NCBI GenBank assembly: GCA_910588315.1
Contig: CAJUQF010000030.1
Location: forward strand, 1-18,560
Origin: an uncultured Christensenellaceae bacterium
GTDB lineage: Bacteria; Bacillota; Clostridia; Christensenellales; Pumilibacteraceae
Length of the DNA: 18,560 bases
Reading direction: 5' to 3'
In this document: in pieces, positions 6,808 through 15,117 of the stretch
How the letters are laid out: every line of letters starts with the position of its first letter
How positions within the stretch are numbered: position 1 is the stretch's first letter
Notes under the pieces: generated by a model
Told to the model about the DNA's origin: nothing
Database searches by the model: none
The model's input: the letters and a program-made list of their open reading frames with translations, nothing else
Position numbers and translations under genes: made by a program

Positions 6808-8961
6808 TTATTCCGTCGGCTCGATAAAGATCGTTATCGCGGTACGGTCGTGTTTTGCCGTCAACGTTATGCCCGACATCAATTTGCTGCCTTTTATGCG
6901 ATCTACGGAATTGTTGTCGTCCGTGTCTCTCAAGCGATAATACTTATCGGGATCTATACCTTTAAAGCAAATAGTTTCGCGCCCCTTACTGCAACCCTCC
7001 GGTCTGAACGCCGATATAACGCCGCTGTTCGTATCCTCGTCGAAATACATATATGCGGTCCACTCGGTCGTGCATGTTATGCCGCGATACGGAGTGAGTA
7101 CGTAGAAATCGGAATAGAAATACTTTTGATACTCTCTGCGTTCTTCCTGGAACCGTACAAGATCGTTGTAATTGAGTTCGTCGCCTTTATAGTAAAGCAG
7201 CAGCGGTACGTTACCCGTTCGCATCGCGTAAATATCGGATTTTCCGTTATCCAATTCGTTCGCGCTGTCTTTTGCGGTACTTCCTTGATACGGCAACCAT
7301 TTCAGCACGGTCGTAGACATGGCGAGCCTTAGCGGTATGCCCGCACGGTCGGCGTCACTGCGATTGAACGGAACGCCCCTTCGCATAGTCTCGAGATCGT
7401 TCCTTCCGCCGCCCGATGCGCAGCTGTCTATAAACGTACACCAGCCGTTTTCCGCACCGTATGCGATTATATCATCCCACAGCCTGTAATGCCCTTGCAT
7501 ATAAAGATTTTCGGTTATGCCCTTGCGGTTTTTACCCTGATAGCCGTCCCCGATATCCCAATACGCACCGGGATCGATATTGAAATCCTCGCGATAAAGC
7601 GTCGCTTTCGCCTCGGTCATGGCGTTGATAATGCGCTCGAACAGCCATTCGCGACATTCGTCGATGCCGAGATTGTTTAAACAGAAATTTGCTCTGCCTA
7701 CCGTCATTAGCGCCCAATCCCTATCGTAACCGTAATTTTTGCACAGACCGTTGAGATTCGTAGCGCGCTCGGTATCGAACCAAAGCAAAGTTTGCGAGCC
7801 GTGTTCGAGACAATAATCCGCGCACTCTTCGAGCGAACCTGCCGGCCATTTTATCCTATCGAATTCCCATGTGCCGACTGTACCCCACCAATCCGAAGGT
7901 ACGGTCTGCCCGTACGGATCGCAATACCACCCTGCGTCCAGCCAACGGAAGTCCGCAGTACCGCCGCCGTTATAGAATTCGGACATCGACTTATACCAAG
8001 TGTCATAGCCTTCCGATATACTTCCGTCGCTGTTAGGTCTGCCGGTATCGTAACAGATCATAACCGCATCGTGCGGCTTGACCTTTACGCCGTCTGTTGC
8101 ATTGTCGTAAGGAAGATTGCAGTCGATCATCCATTTACGCCACATGTTCATGGCTGTATCCTCGTCGGCGTCGTAGTATCTCACCACGGCGACGAGCGGC
8201 GTGCGTATCTTTTCGCCGGGCTTTAAGTATGTGCTGAGTCCGACCGTTGCCGTACCGACGTAATGCGCTTTTTTCGCGGTCGCGTCATAGTCGAAGTCGG
8301 CTTGCCACGTGCCGCCCCAACCGAGCGCAAGTATCGCGCCGTTACCTTCCGCCTCTAAATTGAAGTACGGAAAATACGTGTGCGTCGCTCTGCCGCGCGT
8401 CGACGTAAAGTTTATCGGTCTATCTTTCAGGTCAAAGTCGTACGGCGCATATCTGTAATCATAGTCGCCGTAAATGCCTTTCAGCCGCGCACCGTCGCAG
8501 TCGAGCGTCATGTCTACCGCTTTCACTTCTCTTATGACGCCGCTGTTGGTTTTGCCGTTATTCTCGAAATACACGGTGTAGTCGTATGCGCTGTACTCGG
8601 GATATACGGTGGAAACGAACATCACGTCGAGTTCGCCGCGGAAATTCAATACCGTGGTAGTCTGCGTACCGCCGTCGACTTTTCTTTCGATCTGCTCTTT
8701 TATCTTGAAAAACTTAGATGAAAAACCCGAATAATATTTGTCGTCGTAAATGAAATTTACCGGGACAGTCTCGAGATTGTCGAGCATCGCTTTGTATTCT
8801 TTTTCCGTTTTTGTCATGTCGCCCTCCGTCGAACAGTAAACAGTATTTTGTTGATGTGTGTTTTCCGATGCGGCGGACGCCGTGCCGCACCCAAATGCGA
8901 AAGATCCGGTTATCGCGGCGAGCGCGGCGGTCGCAGCTCTTTTGAAAATATTGTTACTCAT
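6808..8961 (-). CDS. GH36-like alpha-galactosidase, probable surface lipoprotein
   Basis: A 717-aa clan GH-D hydrolase with a GH36 N-terminal beta-sandwich (about 60-285), a catalytic barrel (about 290-600) and a C-terminal beta domain (about 610-717). Motifs: FRWLDAGWYCDP (338-349), the nucleophile Asp459 in YREDFN (equivalent to KWDxN), and the acid/base Asp522 in SCASGGGRND. The usual WFEPE segment reads WFDTER (394-399), so specificity may differ from classical alpha-galactosidases. The N-terminus is a signal peptide with a lipobox-like FAFGC (Cys25) or an ASA cleavage site. The ATG at 8961 is preceded by AAGGAG at 6-7 nt and overlaps the upstream gene's end by 8 nt, implying translational coupling. 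An upstream extension of the frame lies inside that gene and is not used. It is the last gene of the leftward operon. Fold is confident, substrate is inferred. Confidence 0.88.
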   Translation of the reverse strand: MSNNIFKRAATAALAAITGSFAFGCGTASAASENTHQQNTVYCSTEGDMTKTEKEYKAMLDNLETVPVNFIYDDKYYSGFSSKFFKIKEQIERKVDGGTQTTTVLNFRGELDVMFVSTVYPEYSAYDYTVYFENNGKTNSGVIREVKAVDMTLDCDGARLKGIYGDYDYRYAPYDFDLKDRPINFTSTRGRATHTYFPYFNLEAEGNGAILALGWGGTWQADFDYDATAKKAHYVGTATVGLSTYLKPGEKIRTPLVAVVRYYDADEDTAMNMWRKWMIDCNLPYDNATDGVKVKPHDAVMICYDTGRPNSDGSISEGYDTWYKSMSEFYNGGGTADFRWLDAGWYCDPYGQTVPSDWWGTVGTWEFDRIKWPAGSLEECADYCLEHGSQTLLWFDTERATNLNGLCKNYGYDRDWALMTVGRANFCLNNLGIDECREWLFERIINAMTEAKATLYREDFNIDPGAYWDIGDGYQGKNRKGITENLYMQGHYRLWDDIIAYGAENGWCTFIDSCASGGGRNDLETMRRGVPFNRSDADRAGIPLRLAMSTTVLKWLPYQGSTAKDSANELDNGKSDIYAMRTGNVPLLLYYKGDELNYNDLVRFQEERREYQKYFYSDFYVLTPYRGITCTTEWTAYMYFDEDTNSGVISAFRPEGCSKGRETICFKGIDPDKYYRLRDTDDNNSVDRIKGSKLMSGITLTAKHDRTAITIFIEPTE

Positions 8962-10027
8962 TATTATCTCCTTGCGAAACGTCGTCCATATATTTGACTG
9001 CGCTGTCCATGCGGTGTTGCAAAATTTTATACCAATACGAAATCTTCTCTTCCGTTGCGGCGTTACATTTTTCAATGACCACCCGCAGTGACGAAACGCT
9101 ACTTTTCGTATAGTTCGCGTCGGACATCATCTTTTGCGCCTTTTCCGTAAGCGCATCGAGATCGGCGCGCGTCTTTTTAAGCGTAAGCTCGCTCTTCGCA
9201 ATAACGATATCGGCATAAGCCTTATCTATATCCGCCTGCGACTCTTCCGCAGCCAGCGCCGCTTTTGCCTCGGCGACTGCGGCGCGCAGGGTTTGCGCTG
9301 ACTCGTCCGTAAACGGCGAATAATCGAACCCGTCGAGTTCGGCGAGCTTGCTTTGCAACAGTTCCGGCTCGACCGTTATCATGGGTGACGTAACCGAGAA
9401 GTTCTCGAAATAGTTAGGCGCGTAAAACGATCGAAGTCCGACCTTGCCGGCGCTTTTACCTACGTTATAAGTAAACACCGGCGCGTCGCCGTCGAGATAT
9501 GCGTACAGTACCCCCGTCTTTACGACTACGCGCAAATGCACCGTATCCGAAGTGTATTTGATATTGTACACTTCTTTTTTTGCACCCAACCAACGGTTAT
9601 TTTCGAACCTATGCAGTTTCAATGCGAAAACCGATGAATTAACATCGTGTTCGACATTGACGTTCCAAGCGGTTATGCCGTTTGCGGCATTATTCACACC
9701 GCTCGCCTGTACGTATATACCGCCGTCGATATTGCCGCCCGGCACGAGCGCCGCCACGTCGACTGACACATCCACGTCGGAATATGTGCCGTGCTTGTAT
9801 ATCGCCTTACTCTCGGTAAGCAACGGGGCGTACAGCCTGTTCTGAAGTATGTACATCGGTTGATCGAACTCTGTATAGAAATCGAAGTCGCGCATGTTGC
9901 TGTCCTCGAATATAACGTTGCCCGTACCCCCTGCGATTGTTACGGTCTCCGCCGTGACGGCTGGCAGCGCGGCAAGCGGTATGGCAAGCGCTAACGCCGC
10001 CGCTAAAATTTTAGGTATTTTTTTCAT
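8954..10027 (-). CDS. Secreted LamG-like protein with FIVAR modules
   Basis: 357 aa with a signal peptide (1-26, cleavage after AVTA; no lipobox Cys). Residues about 36-215 look like a concanavalin/LamG-type beta-sandwich, with DGGIYVQASG, LHLRVVVK-like and LYAYLDGD strands ending in NYFENFSVTSP. This architecture is common in sugar-binding domains beside glycosidases. It is followed by two helical FIVAR-type modules (about 223-283, with FTDESAQTLRAAVAEAKAAL, and 287-347, with YTKSSVSSLRVVIEKC). The first FIVAR is clear; the second is degenerate. FIVAR modules are found in cell-wall or carbohydrate-binding extracellular proteins. The ATG follows AGGAG, which lies inside the 3' end of the upstream gene (3-nt gap). 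The stop overlaps the GH36 start. Probably a non-catalytic glycan-binding partner of the GH36 enzyme. Confidence 0.75.
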   Translation of the reverse strand: MKKIPKILAAALALAIPLAALPAVTAETVTIAGGTGNVIFEDSNMRDFDFYTEFDQPMYILQNRLYAPLLTESKAIYKHGTYSDVDVSVDVAALVPGGNIDGGIYVQASGVNNAANGITAWNVNVEHDVNSSVFALKLHRFENNRWLGAKKEVYNIKYTSDTVHLRVVVKTGVLYAYLDGDAPVFTYNVGKSAGKVGLRSFYAPNYFENFSVTSPMITVEPELLQSKLAELDGFDYSPFTDESAQTLRAAVAEAKAALAAEESQADIDKAYADIVIAKSELTLKKTRADLDALTEKAQKMMSDANYTKSSVSSLRVVIEKCNAATEEKISYWYKILQHRMDSAVKYMDDVSQGDNNE

Positions 10028-10030
10028 AGA

Positions 10031-13000
10031 TCACTCCTTGTCTACCGCCAATATACGATAGTTGTCGATAAGCATATAGCAACCTGCGGCGCCGCCCGTC
10101 GTCTTACAGCAAATGCCTACCGTCTGGACGCCTTCAAGTCCGCCTTCGAGCTTATATGTGAACGTGCCTTCCGTGTCCGTTATATCAAGCTCGCCTCTGC
10201 CATGCAGTCTGAATCCGTAAGTTACGTTTTGACCTTCCGCATTTATTATCTTGTAATCGAATGTTATGATATAGTCTTTGTCTGCCGACAGTATTGCGGA
10301 ACCGTCCGCCAAAAATTTAGCGTAAGATCCTTCCGTACCCCAGCCCACTGCGATATCGAGTATCATATTATGAATGTCGCCCGTAGCATGACCGAGCGTC
10401 GCGTCGGCTGTGCAATATCGCAAAACCGTGTTACCCGTACCGTCGTCGACATAAGACATCTGCGTCGAATCCTGAGACATGTAACCGTTATATCCGTTGC
10501 CGCCGCCGTCGCGCAAAGGTTGGGTCAAATTAGTACCGTCGAAATCACTGAAGAATCTGACGTCGGAATTTATTTTGACCGTGACGCTTTCGCCGTTGGC
10601 AAAGCCGAGCGTTATATCCGTAGAAAGATATAGTGTGTCGAGCAAAGCCTGTTTGACGGTCAGCTTGCCGCCGGTCACTTCGAAATTATTTATATCGAGC
10701 GCCGTCGGCGAATTGTCGTATTCGTATGAACCTACCTTAAAACTGCCGCGCTTTGCTGCCGCTACTACCGTCGTTTTTTCCACCGTGCCGTCGATCTGCA
10801 AATCGCCCGAACCGTACTTATAGTCATATTCCGTACGCGCTATTTCGACGACGCCCTCGCCCTTTACCGTTACGAACAACGGTAACGTACCGGCATCGGT
10901 TTTTACGTTGAACTTATGTTTACCGAACGAAAGAGTTTCGAGTTTTGTCTTGTCGAGCGTTACTTTGCCGCCCGAAACGATCGCATAGTTATCACCGTTA
11001 TAAATTATTTCGGATACGGTTCGCTCGCCGAACGAAAGTGTACAATCTCCCGTTTGCCCCTTTTCGTAAAGAATAGACATCTGCGGCTTATCGATCTGCG
11101 TTACGGCGTAATCGTCGAACATCATATATCTGCCGTCTGCCGCCTCGAACTTGGGCGCAACTATTCTCGACATGCGAAGATCCGCATAAGTGAACCAGCC
11201 GCTGTCGAATGTGTGTTCTCGTCCGTCGCAGATCAGATCGTAGCGCACTATTTGCCAGGAATTGATGTTTTCCACACTGCCGCCGCCGAAGAAATTACTT
11301 TCATAATCTTCCGTCGTCTCTTTCATGATAAGGAAATACACGCCGCTCACGTCGGAAATATTATACTTAAACGTAATGCGATTGAGCCTGTTGTTATCGG
11401 ATTTTACAGTATACCATGTCCACTCGTGTCGATGGAATTTCACCGTGAACAAATTGGGTTCTTCACTGTTCGACGTATCGTAGACGTACATAGCCTTATT
11501 GCCGACAACACGCTCTTTCAACTCCACGTCACTGCCGTGCATGCCGCTATGTTCCACACGTCCAAAATTGGGATTGCCGTCAAAATAACCCGTAATGTAT
11601 GTCTCGTCGAAGTTGTTTATAAACGCAACGTCGCTGACCACGGTAAAAGTCTGCACGTTGCCGTTTGAAAACTCCGCTTCGAACTCGGTCGTACCGTAAA
11701 AACGTTTTAAAAATTCTCTATCTATCTCGAGTCGATCGGCTTTGACCGTCGCATATTCGGCAAAGTTCGTAGTAATGTCGCCGTGCCAGAATTCCCAATT
11801 ATCGTAACCGCCGTTATCGCTCTTGGCTTTTTGTTTGAGACTTGTCACCGTGGCTTGTTCGAAAACGCCTTTGAGCGCGAATTCATCGCTTCCGTAATAA
11901 GAGAAATCACCGCGCGTCTCGGTAAGCTCGGCACGTCTGTTATCGGTCACGCGCACCGTAAAACGCTTTTCATACACAGCCGTCTTTAATATGAATTCGT
12001 TTTCGCCGAGCGAAACACGCGACATATCCTCCGCAGCGACCGTAACGCAGCCGTCCGCGTCCAAAATATAATCGATTTGATCTCCATTGCAATACAAACC
12101 AAACGGGATAGCGTTTTCCACCGTAAACTCGTAGTCGACGCCGCTACCGAAAACATAATTGCCTGCGGTAACATCTATCGCGCTGTCAAGCTCGATTATT
12201 GCGAAATTGTCTATATAGATTTCGCCGTCGCCCGCGCCGTTTGCACCGTAGAATTTTGCCCAAAGAATAAGCCCTGCGCCGTCTATCTCGTCATACGATA
12301 TAATATCGGAAAAAGTATGTAAAGTATTGTCGTTGTCCGCACCGAGCAGGAGCGGTTTATAATATGTCTTATGCAATACTCTGTAAGCAAACTCGCCGAC
12401 CGAAGTCCCTACCGTGTAATAGTCGAAACTTACCGCATAGTATTTACCCGCTTTGAATCCGCCCTTACGCCAGGTGCTGTCGAAATTGTCAGCTGCGAGC
12501 GTGATATACCCGTTGCAGTCGTAAAGCACTTCGGAAGTGTTGGGCGTTATCCTTAACGCTTTACCTATCATGCCGCTACCGGCGGGCGCATCCACTATAG
12601 CAACGTTATCGTAGTACTGATACATGGGATTTTGTCCCGTATTCGATTCCGTGTCGTTATGTACGGTCGTCACGTCGTAATCGGTATAAAACACGGTATT
12701 ATTGTATATATCGAACGAATACGTATCGTTGTTGGACAGATACAGCGTAAAGTTTGACTTGTTGATAAACTTTTGTATCCATGCGCCGCTAACGGTAAGA
12801 GTGCCGGCATCAAAATTCCACATATCGGTCGGCACAATAATATCGCCGTTTACGAGTTTATCGACCGTTACTTCACCCGTGACTGTATAGTCGATATCGA
12901 GCTGTACGCCGTATTTGATAATTTTATCCGAAACGTCGAACGACGAAACTATGGAATTTTCCGTCGTGAGCTTGCAGAGCGGCACAACGTCGCTCACGGA

Positions 13001-13801
13001 ATCAGTTACAAGTTTGACAGTATGGTCGCCGAGCGACAGCAATATGACATAATCGAACGACAGCACGATAACTTTTTTGTCTGCGTCATACGACCACAGT
13101 TCCGCATCGAGCGCAACATCGTCCACTTCCACACGGTTTACGTTGCAACCGTTAAGCGTCACGGGCAGTTCCAAGTCCTCGCCGCCGGCCTTGTCGTAAA
13201 AATACTCGGCTCGCGAAAATCCTATCGGCGCGGGTATATCCCACACGGCATACAGCGTAACTTCGGCGCCGTTTTCCGTCGTAAGATTTTTTACCGCCTG
13301 TCCGTCGGTATACTTTACTTCGCCGTTCGCACTCAATGCCCAGCCCGAAAGCTCAGCCGCGCCCAACATGTATTCGCATTCCGGTAACTCGGTCTCCACG
13401 TCGTATGTAAGAGAGATATCTTGCATCTCGCCTCTGCCGCCGTTCCCGTCGAACCTTACGGTATACGTATTTGCCGTCCACGCCGCGGTAAACGTCGTAT
13501 CCGCCGTCACCTTATACTTTTCGCCGGGCTCATACGTCTTATCCGAATACGTCCAACCGTTAAACGAGTATCCCGTTCTCGCTATCGCGTCCGCGATCGT
13601 AATCTCGGTGTCGGGCGATACTTTTACCGCAGGCGGAGCGCCCGTACCGCCCGCGCCGTCGTATGATACCGAGTATTCTGTTTTATCCGGCTTTGACGGA
13701 TCTTTCTTTTTGCCGTCATCTTTATCGCCGCACGCAACGAAACAACCGCTCGCTATAAGCGCGACAACAGCCGCTATCGGTATTATATAACTCTTCTTCA
13801 T
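10031..13801 (-). CDS. Large modular lipoprotein with two InlB repeats and three Ig-Ig-jelly-roll units
   Basis: 1256 aa. The signal peptide has a lipobox at IASGC (Cys20), with FVAC (Cys24) as a second option, and is followed by a charged linker. Two InlB B-type (Flg_new) repeats follow at about 42-109 and 111-187. Then a unit repeats three times: two Ig-like modules and a jelly-roll domain. Approximate bounds are 193-540, 541-904 and 905-1256. Each jelly roll ends in a similar strand: IDNFAIIELD (530-539), FDDYAVTQID (895-904) and IDNYRILAVD (1245-1254). The Ig modules resemble CBM_X2-type domains (SFGKHKF and SLGDHTV turns). No catalytic motif is seen, so it is probably a membrane-anchored glycan-capture scaffold. 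The ATG at 13801 follows GGGAGGG; an in-frame TTG at 13813 would place the ribosome binding site inside the gene. First gene of the leftward operon. Confidence 0.8.
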   Translation of the reverse strand: MKKSYIIPIAAVVALIASGCFVACGDKDDGKKKDPSKPDKTEYSVSYDGAGGTGAPPAVKVSPDTEITIADAIARTGYSFNGWTYSDKTYEPGEKYKVTADTTFTAAWTANTYTVRFDGNGGRGEMQDISLTYDVETELPECEYMLGAAELSGWALSANGEVKYTDGQAVKNLTTENGAEVTLYAVWDIPAPIGFSRAEYFYDKAGGEDLELPVTLNGCNVNRVEVDDVALDAELWSYDADKKVIVLSFDYVILLSLGDHTVKLVTDSVSDVVPLCKLTTENSIVSSFDVSDKIIKYGVQLDIDYTVTGEVTVDKLVNGDIIVPTDMWNFDAGTLTVSGAWIQKFINKSNFTLYLSNNDTYSFDIYNNTVFYTDYDVTTVHNDTESNTGQNPMYQYYDNVAIVDAPAGSGMIGKALRITPNTSEVLYDCNGYITLAADNFDSTWRKGGFKAGKYYAVSFDYYTVGTSVGEFAYRVLHKTYYKPLLLGADNDNTLHTFSDIISYDEIDGAGLILWAKFYGANGAGDGEIYIDNFAIIELDSAIDVTAGNYVFGSGVDYEFTVENAIPFGLYCNGDQIDYILDADGCVTVAAEDMSRVSLGENEFILKTAVYEKRFTVRVTDNRRAELTETRGDFSYYGSDEFALKGVFEQATVTSLKQKAKSDNGGYDNWEFWHGDITTNFAEYATVKADRLEIDREFLKRFYGTTEFEAEFSNGNVQTFTVVSDVAFINNFDETYITGYFDGNPNFGRVEHSGMHGSDVELKERVVGNKAMYVYDTSNSEEPNLFTVKFHRHEWTWYTVKSDNNRLNRITFKYNISDVSGVYFLIMKETTEDYESNFFGGGSVENINSWQIVRYDLICDGREHTFDSGWFTYADLRMSRIVAPKFEAADGRYMMFDDYAVTQIDKPQMSILYEKGQTGDCTLSFGERTVSEIIYNGDNYAIVSGGKVTLDKTKLETLSFGKHKFNVKTDAGTLPLFVTVKGEGVVEIARTEYDYKYGSGDLQIDGTVEKTTVVAAAKRGSFKVGSYEYDNSPTALDINNFEVTGGKLTVKQALLDTLYLSTDITLGFANGESVTVKINSDVRFFSDFDGTNLTQPLRDGGGNGYNGYMSQDSTQMSYVDDGTGNTVLRYCTADATLGHATGDIHNMILDIAVGWGTEGSYAKFLADGSAILSADKDYIITFDYKIINAEGQNVTYGFRLHGRGELDITDTEGTFTYKLEGGLEGVQTVGICCKTTGGAAGCYMLIDNYRILAVDKE

Positions 13802-13867
13802 TGTCCCTCCCAATAATAATTACGAACGAAAACCATTCTCTCTGTGTTGCGCTCGTCCGTTTTTTCT

Positions 13868-13896
13868 ATTATATCACACATTATTTTAATTTTCTA
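13868..13896 (-). promoter_or_regulatory. Leftward promoter for the lipoprotein-FIVAR-GH36 operon
   Basis: On the minus strand TAGAAA (13891-13896), 17 nt, then TATAAT (13868-13873), with an extended -10 TGA directly before TATAAT. Predicted start near 13861. Confidence 0.65.
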
Positions 13897-13898
13897 TC

Positions 13899-13916
13899 GT
13901 AAATTATTGCATTTAC
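13899..13916. promoter_or_regulatory. Inverted-repeat operator candidate 1
   Basis: GTAAAT-N6-ATTTAC, perfect 6-bp arms (13899-13904, 13911-13916). It sits just upstream of the leftward -35 and covers the rightward -35, so one bound protein could affect both promoters. Confidence 0.55.
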
Positions 13917-13935
13917 AATGCGCATGTGCTACACT
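13907..13935 (+). promoter_or_regulatory. Rightward promoter for the regulator gene
   Basis: TTGCAT (13907-13912), 17 nt, then TACACT (13930-13935), with an extended -10 TGC directly before TACACT. Predicted start near 13942, which is the first base of operator candidate 2. Confidence 0.5.
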
Positions 13936-13941
13936 TGTACC

Positions 13942-13965
13942 GTAAATACTATTTAAAAAATTTAC
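13942..13965. promoter_or_regulatory. Inverted-repeat operator candidate 2
   Basis: GTAAAT-N12-ATTTAC, perfect 6-bp arms (13942-13947, 13960-13965), with the same half-sites as candidate 1. It begins at the predicted transcript start of the regulator gene, a position suited to autorepression. Arm spacing differs from candidate 1 by 6 nt. Confidence 0.5.
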
Positions 13966-14028
13966 CTTCGGCATCGAACACGGCGCTGTCGCATGCGATA
14001 CGAGGATATCCGCATAAGGAGAAACGAA

Positions 14029-14973
14029 ATGGATCTTCAAAGCATTTATTACGACTTAACGGACGAAAGTCAGACCGATACGATAATGAATATCGGCAGA
14101 GCGTTCAATTCGCCGATACGAATAGGCATAATGCGCGCGCTCAATATCGCGCCTATGACGCTCACCGAGATCGCCAACGCCTTTGACTTGCAAATTTCGT
14201 CGGCGGCGGTACACATGCAAATGTTACTCGACGCCGGGTTGGCGCGTATAGACTACTCCACAAAGCGCAAAGGACATATCAAATATTTCAGTTACCCTAC
14301 ACCAAAAACCATGACGATAAACCTACGCGAGCCGTTCGGGGACAAACAAAACACAGAGACCGCGGTCTGTAAAATAAACGTCGGCGATTATATCGACGCA
14401 AAATTCGGAAGTTGCTGCGGACTTGCGAGCGAAGACGCTCCGCTGTTCGAAAGCGTTCCGGGCAAAGCGTTTATACAAAGCAGACACTCGGCGCAGATTT
14501 TATACACCAACGAAGGCTTTGTCACATATGCCGTTCAAAACGATTTCGCAAGCCGCAACGTCGAGCGCGTGGAACTGATGCTCGAAATATGCTCGGAAGC
14601 GAGCGGTTACAACGAAACATATCAAAGCGACATAAGTTTCTTCATCAACGACAAACGCCTGTGCGTATACACTTCGCCCGGCGACTTCGGCGCACGGTAC
14701 GGCAAATTCACGCCCGATTGGTGGTATAAGGAAAGCACCAAGTACGGTCTGCTTGTAACGATCGCCGTTACCGATAAAGGCATATGGTTAAACGGCGAAC
14801 TTGTAAACAAGAACATAACGCTTAACGATCTAAACCTATCAAACGGCAACAGGATACTCTTGCGCATAGAAGTGGAAGAAAACGCCAAGCATAAAGGCGG
14901 TTTCAATATCTTCGGCGAGAAATTCGGCGATTACGATATCCCCATAGTTTTTACCGCGTACATGAAAAAATAG
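14029..14973 (+). CDS. ArsR-type (COG4189-like) transcriptional regulator with C-terminal sensor-like domain
   Basis: 314 aa, cytoplasmic. A winged helix-turn-helix of the ArsR type occupies about 22-90 (SPIRIGIMRAL, TLTEIANAFDLQISSAAVHMQMLLDAGL, then a basic wing). It lacks metal-binding Cys/His clusters of classical ArsR. The C-terminal half (about 110-314) contains SDISFFINDKRLCVYTSPGD, GKFTPDWWYKESTKYGLLVT and a GGFNIFGEKFG end. From memory this matches the predicted regulators of COG4189, some of which sit beside arabinose-related glycosidases. The ATG at 14029 follows AAGGAG at 7 nt; an upstream in-frame ATG at 13993 has no ribosome binding site. It is divergent from the lipoprotein-GH36 operon and precedes a lipoprotein and a GH127 gene. 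It probably binds the GTAAAT repeats and senses a sugar ligand. Ligand unknown. Confidence 0.82.
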   Translation: MDLQSIYYDLTDESQTDTIMNIGRAFNSPIRIGIMRALNIAPMTLTEIANAFDLQISSAAVHMQMLLDAGLARIDYSTKRKGHIKYFSYPTPKTMTINLREPFGDKQNTETAVCKINVGDYIDAKFGSCCGLASEDAPLFESVPGKAFIQSRHSAQILYTNEGFVTYAVQNDFASRNVERVELMLEICSEASGYNETYQSDISFFINDKRLCVYTSPGDFGARYGKFTPDWWYKESTKYGLLVTIAVTDKGIWLNGELVNKNITLNDLNLSNGNRILLRIEVEENAKHKGGFNIFGEKFGDYDIPIVFTAYMKK

Positions 14974-14983
14974 AATTTATTCT

Positions 14984-15018
14984 GTTCGGTTGTCGCCGAA
15001 CTTATCGTTCGTTTTTTT
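14984..15018 (+). terminator. Weak terminator-like hairpin after the regulator gene
   Basis: Two alternative stems: GTTCGG/CCGAAC (14984-14989, 14996-15001), or CGAAC-TTATC-GTTCG (14997-15011) directly followed by T7 (15012-15018). Short stems suggest partial termination, so some read-through into the next gene is possible. Confidence 0.4.
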
Positions 15019-15036
15019 CGTTCGAGAAAATTGTTC

Positions 15037-15066
15037 TTGAATGTGTATATGTTTATATGATATAGT
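15037..15066 (+). promoter_or_regulatory. Predicted promoter of the 727-aa lipoprotein gene
   Basis: TTGAAT (15037-15042), 18 nt, then TATAGT (15061-15066). An overlapping TATAAT (15066-15071) is an alternative -10 without a good -35. No GTAAAT half-site is seen here. Confidence 0.45.
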
Positions 15067-15117
15067 ATAATCAACACAAAGGGCAAAGCCCGAACAATTA
15101 AGGAGAACGATAAGAAA

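Larger units (their letters stand above)
13802..14028. promoter_or_regulatory. Divergent control region of the glycan-utilisation locus
   Basis: A 227-nt AT-rich region between the large lipoprotein gene (leftward) and the regulator gene (rightward). It holds one promoter for each direction and two inverted repeats with the same GTAAAT/ATTTAC half-site. The leftward leader is about 59 nt and the rightward about 87 nt. Confidence 0.7.

Noticed and set aside
8746..8760. GTAAAT-N3-ATTTAC inside the GH36 gene, resembling the operator half-sites
   Set aside because: It encodes conserved-looking residues (VNFIY) in frame, its spacing differs from both operator candidates, and no promoter is near. 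Chance is likely.
8962..9075. 38-codon upstream extension of the GH36 frame
   Set aside because: It lies inside the FIVAR protein gene, has no ribosome binding site, and would bury the signal peptide starting at the ATG at 8961.
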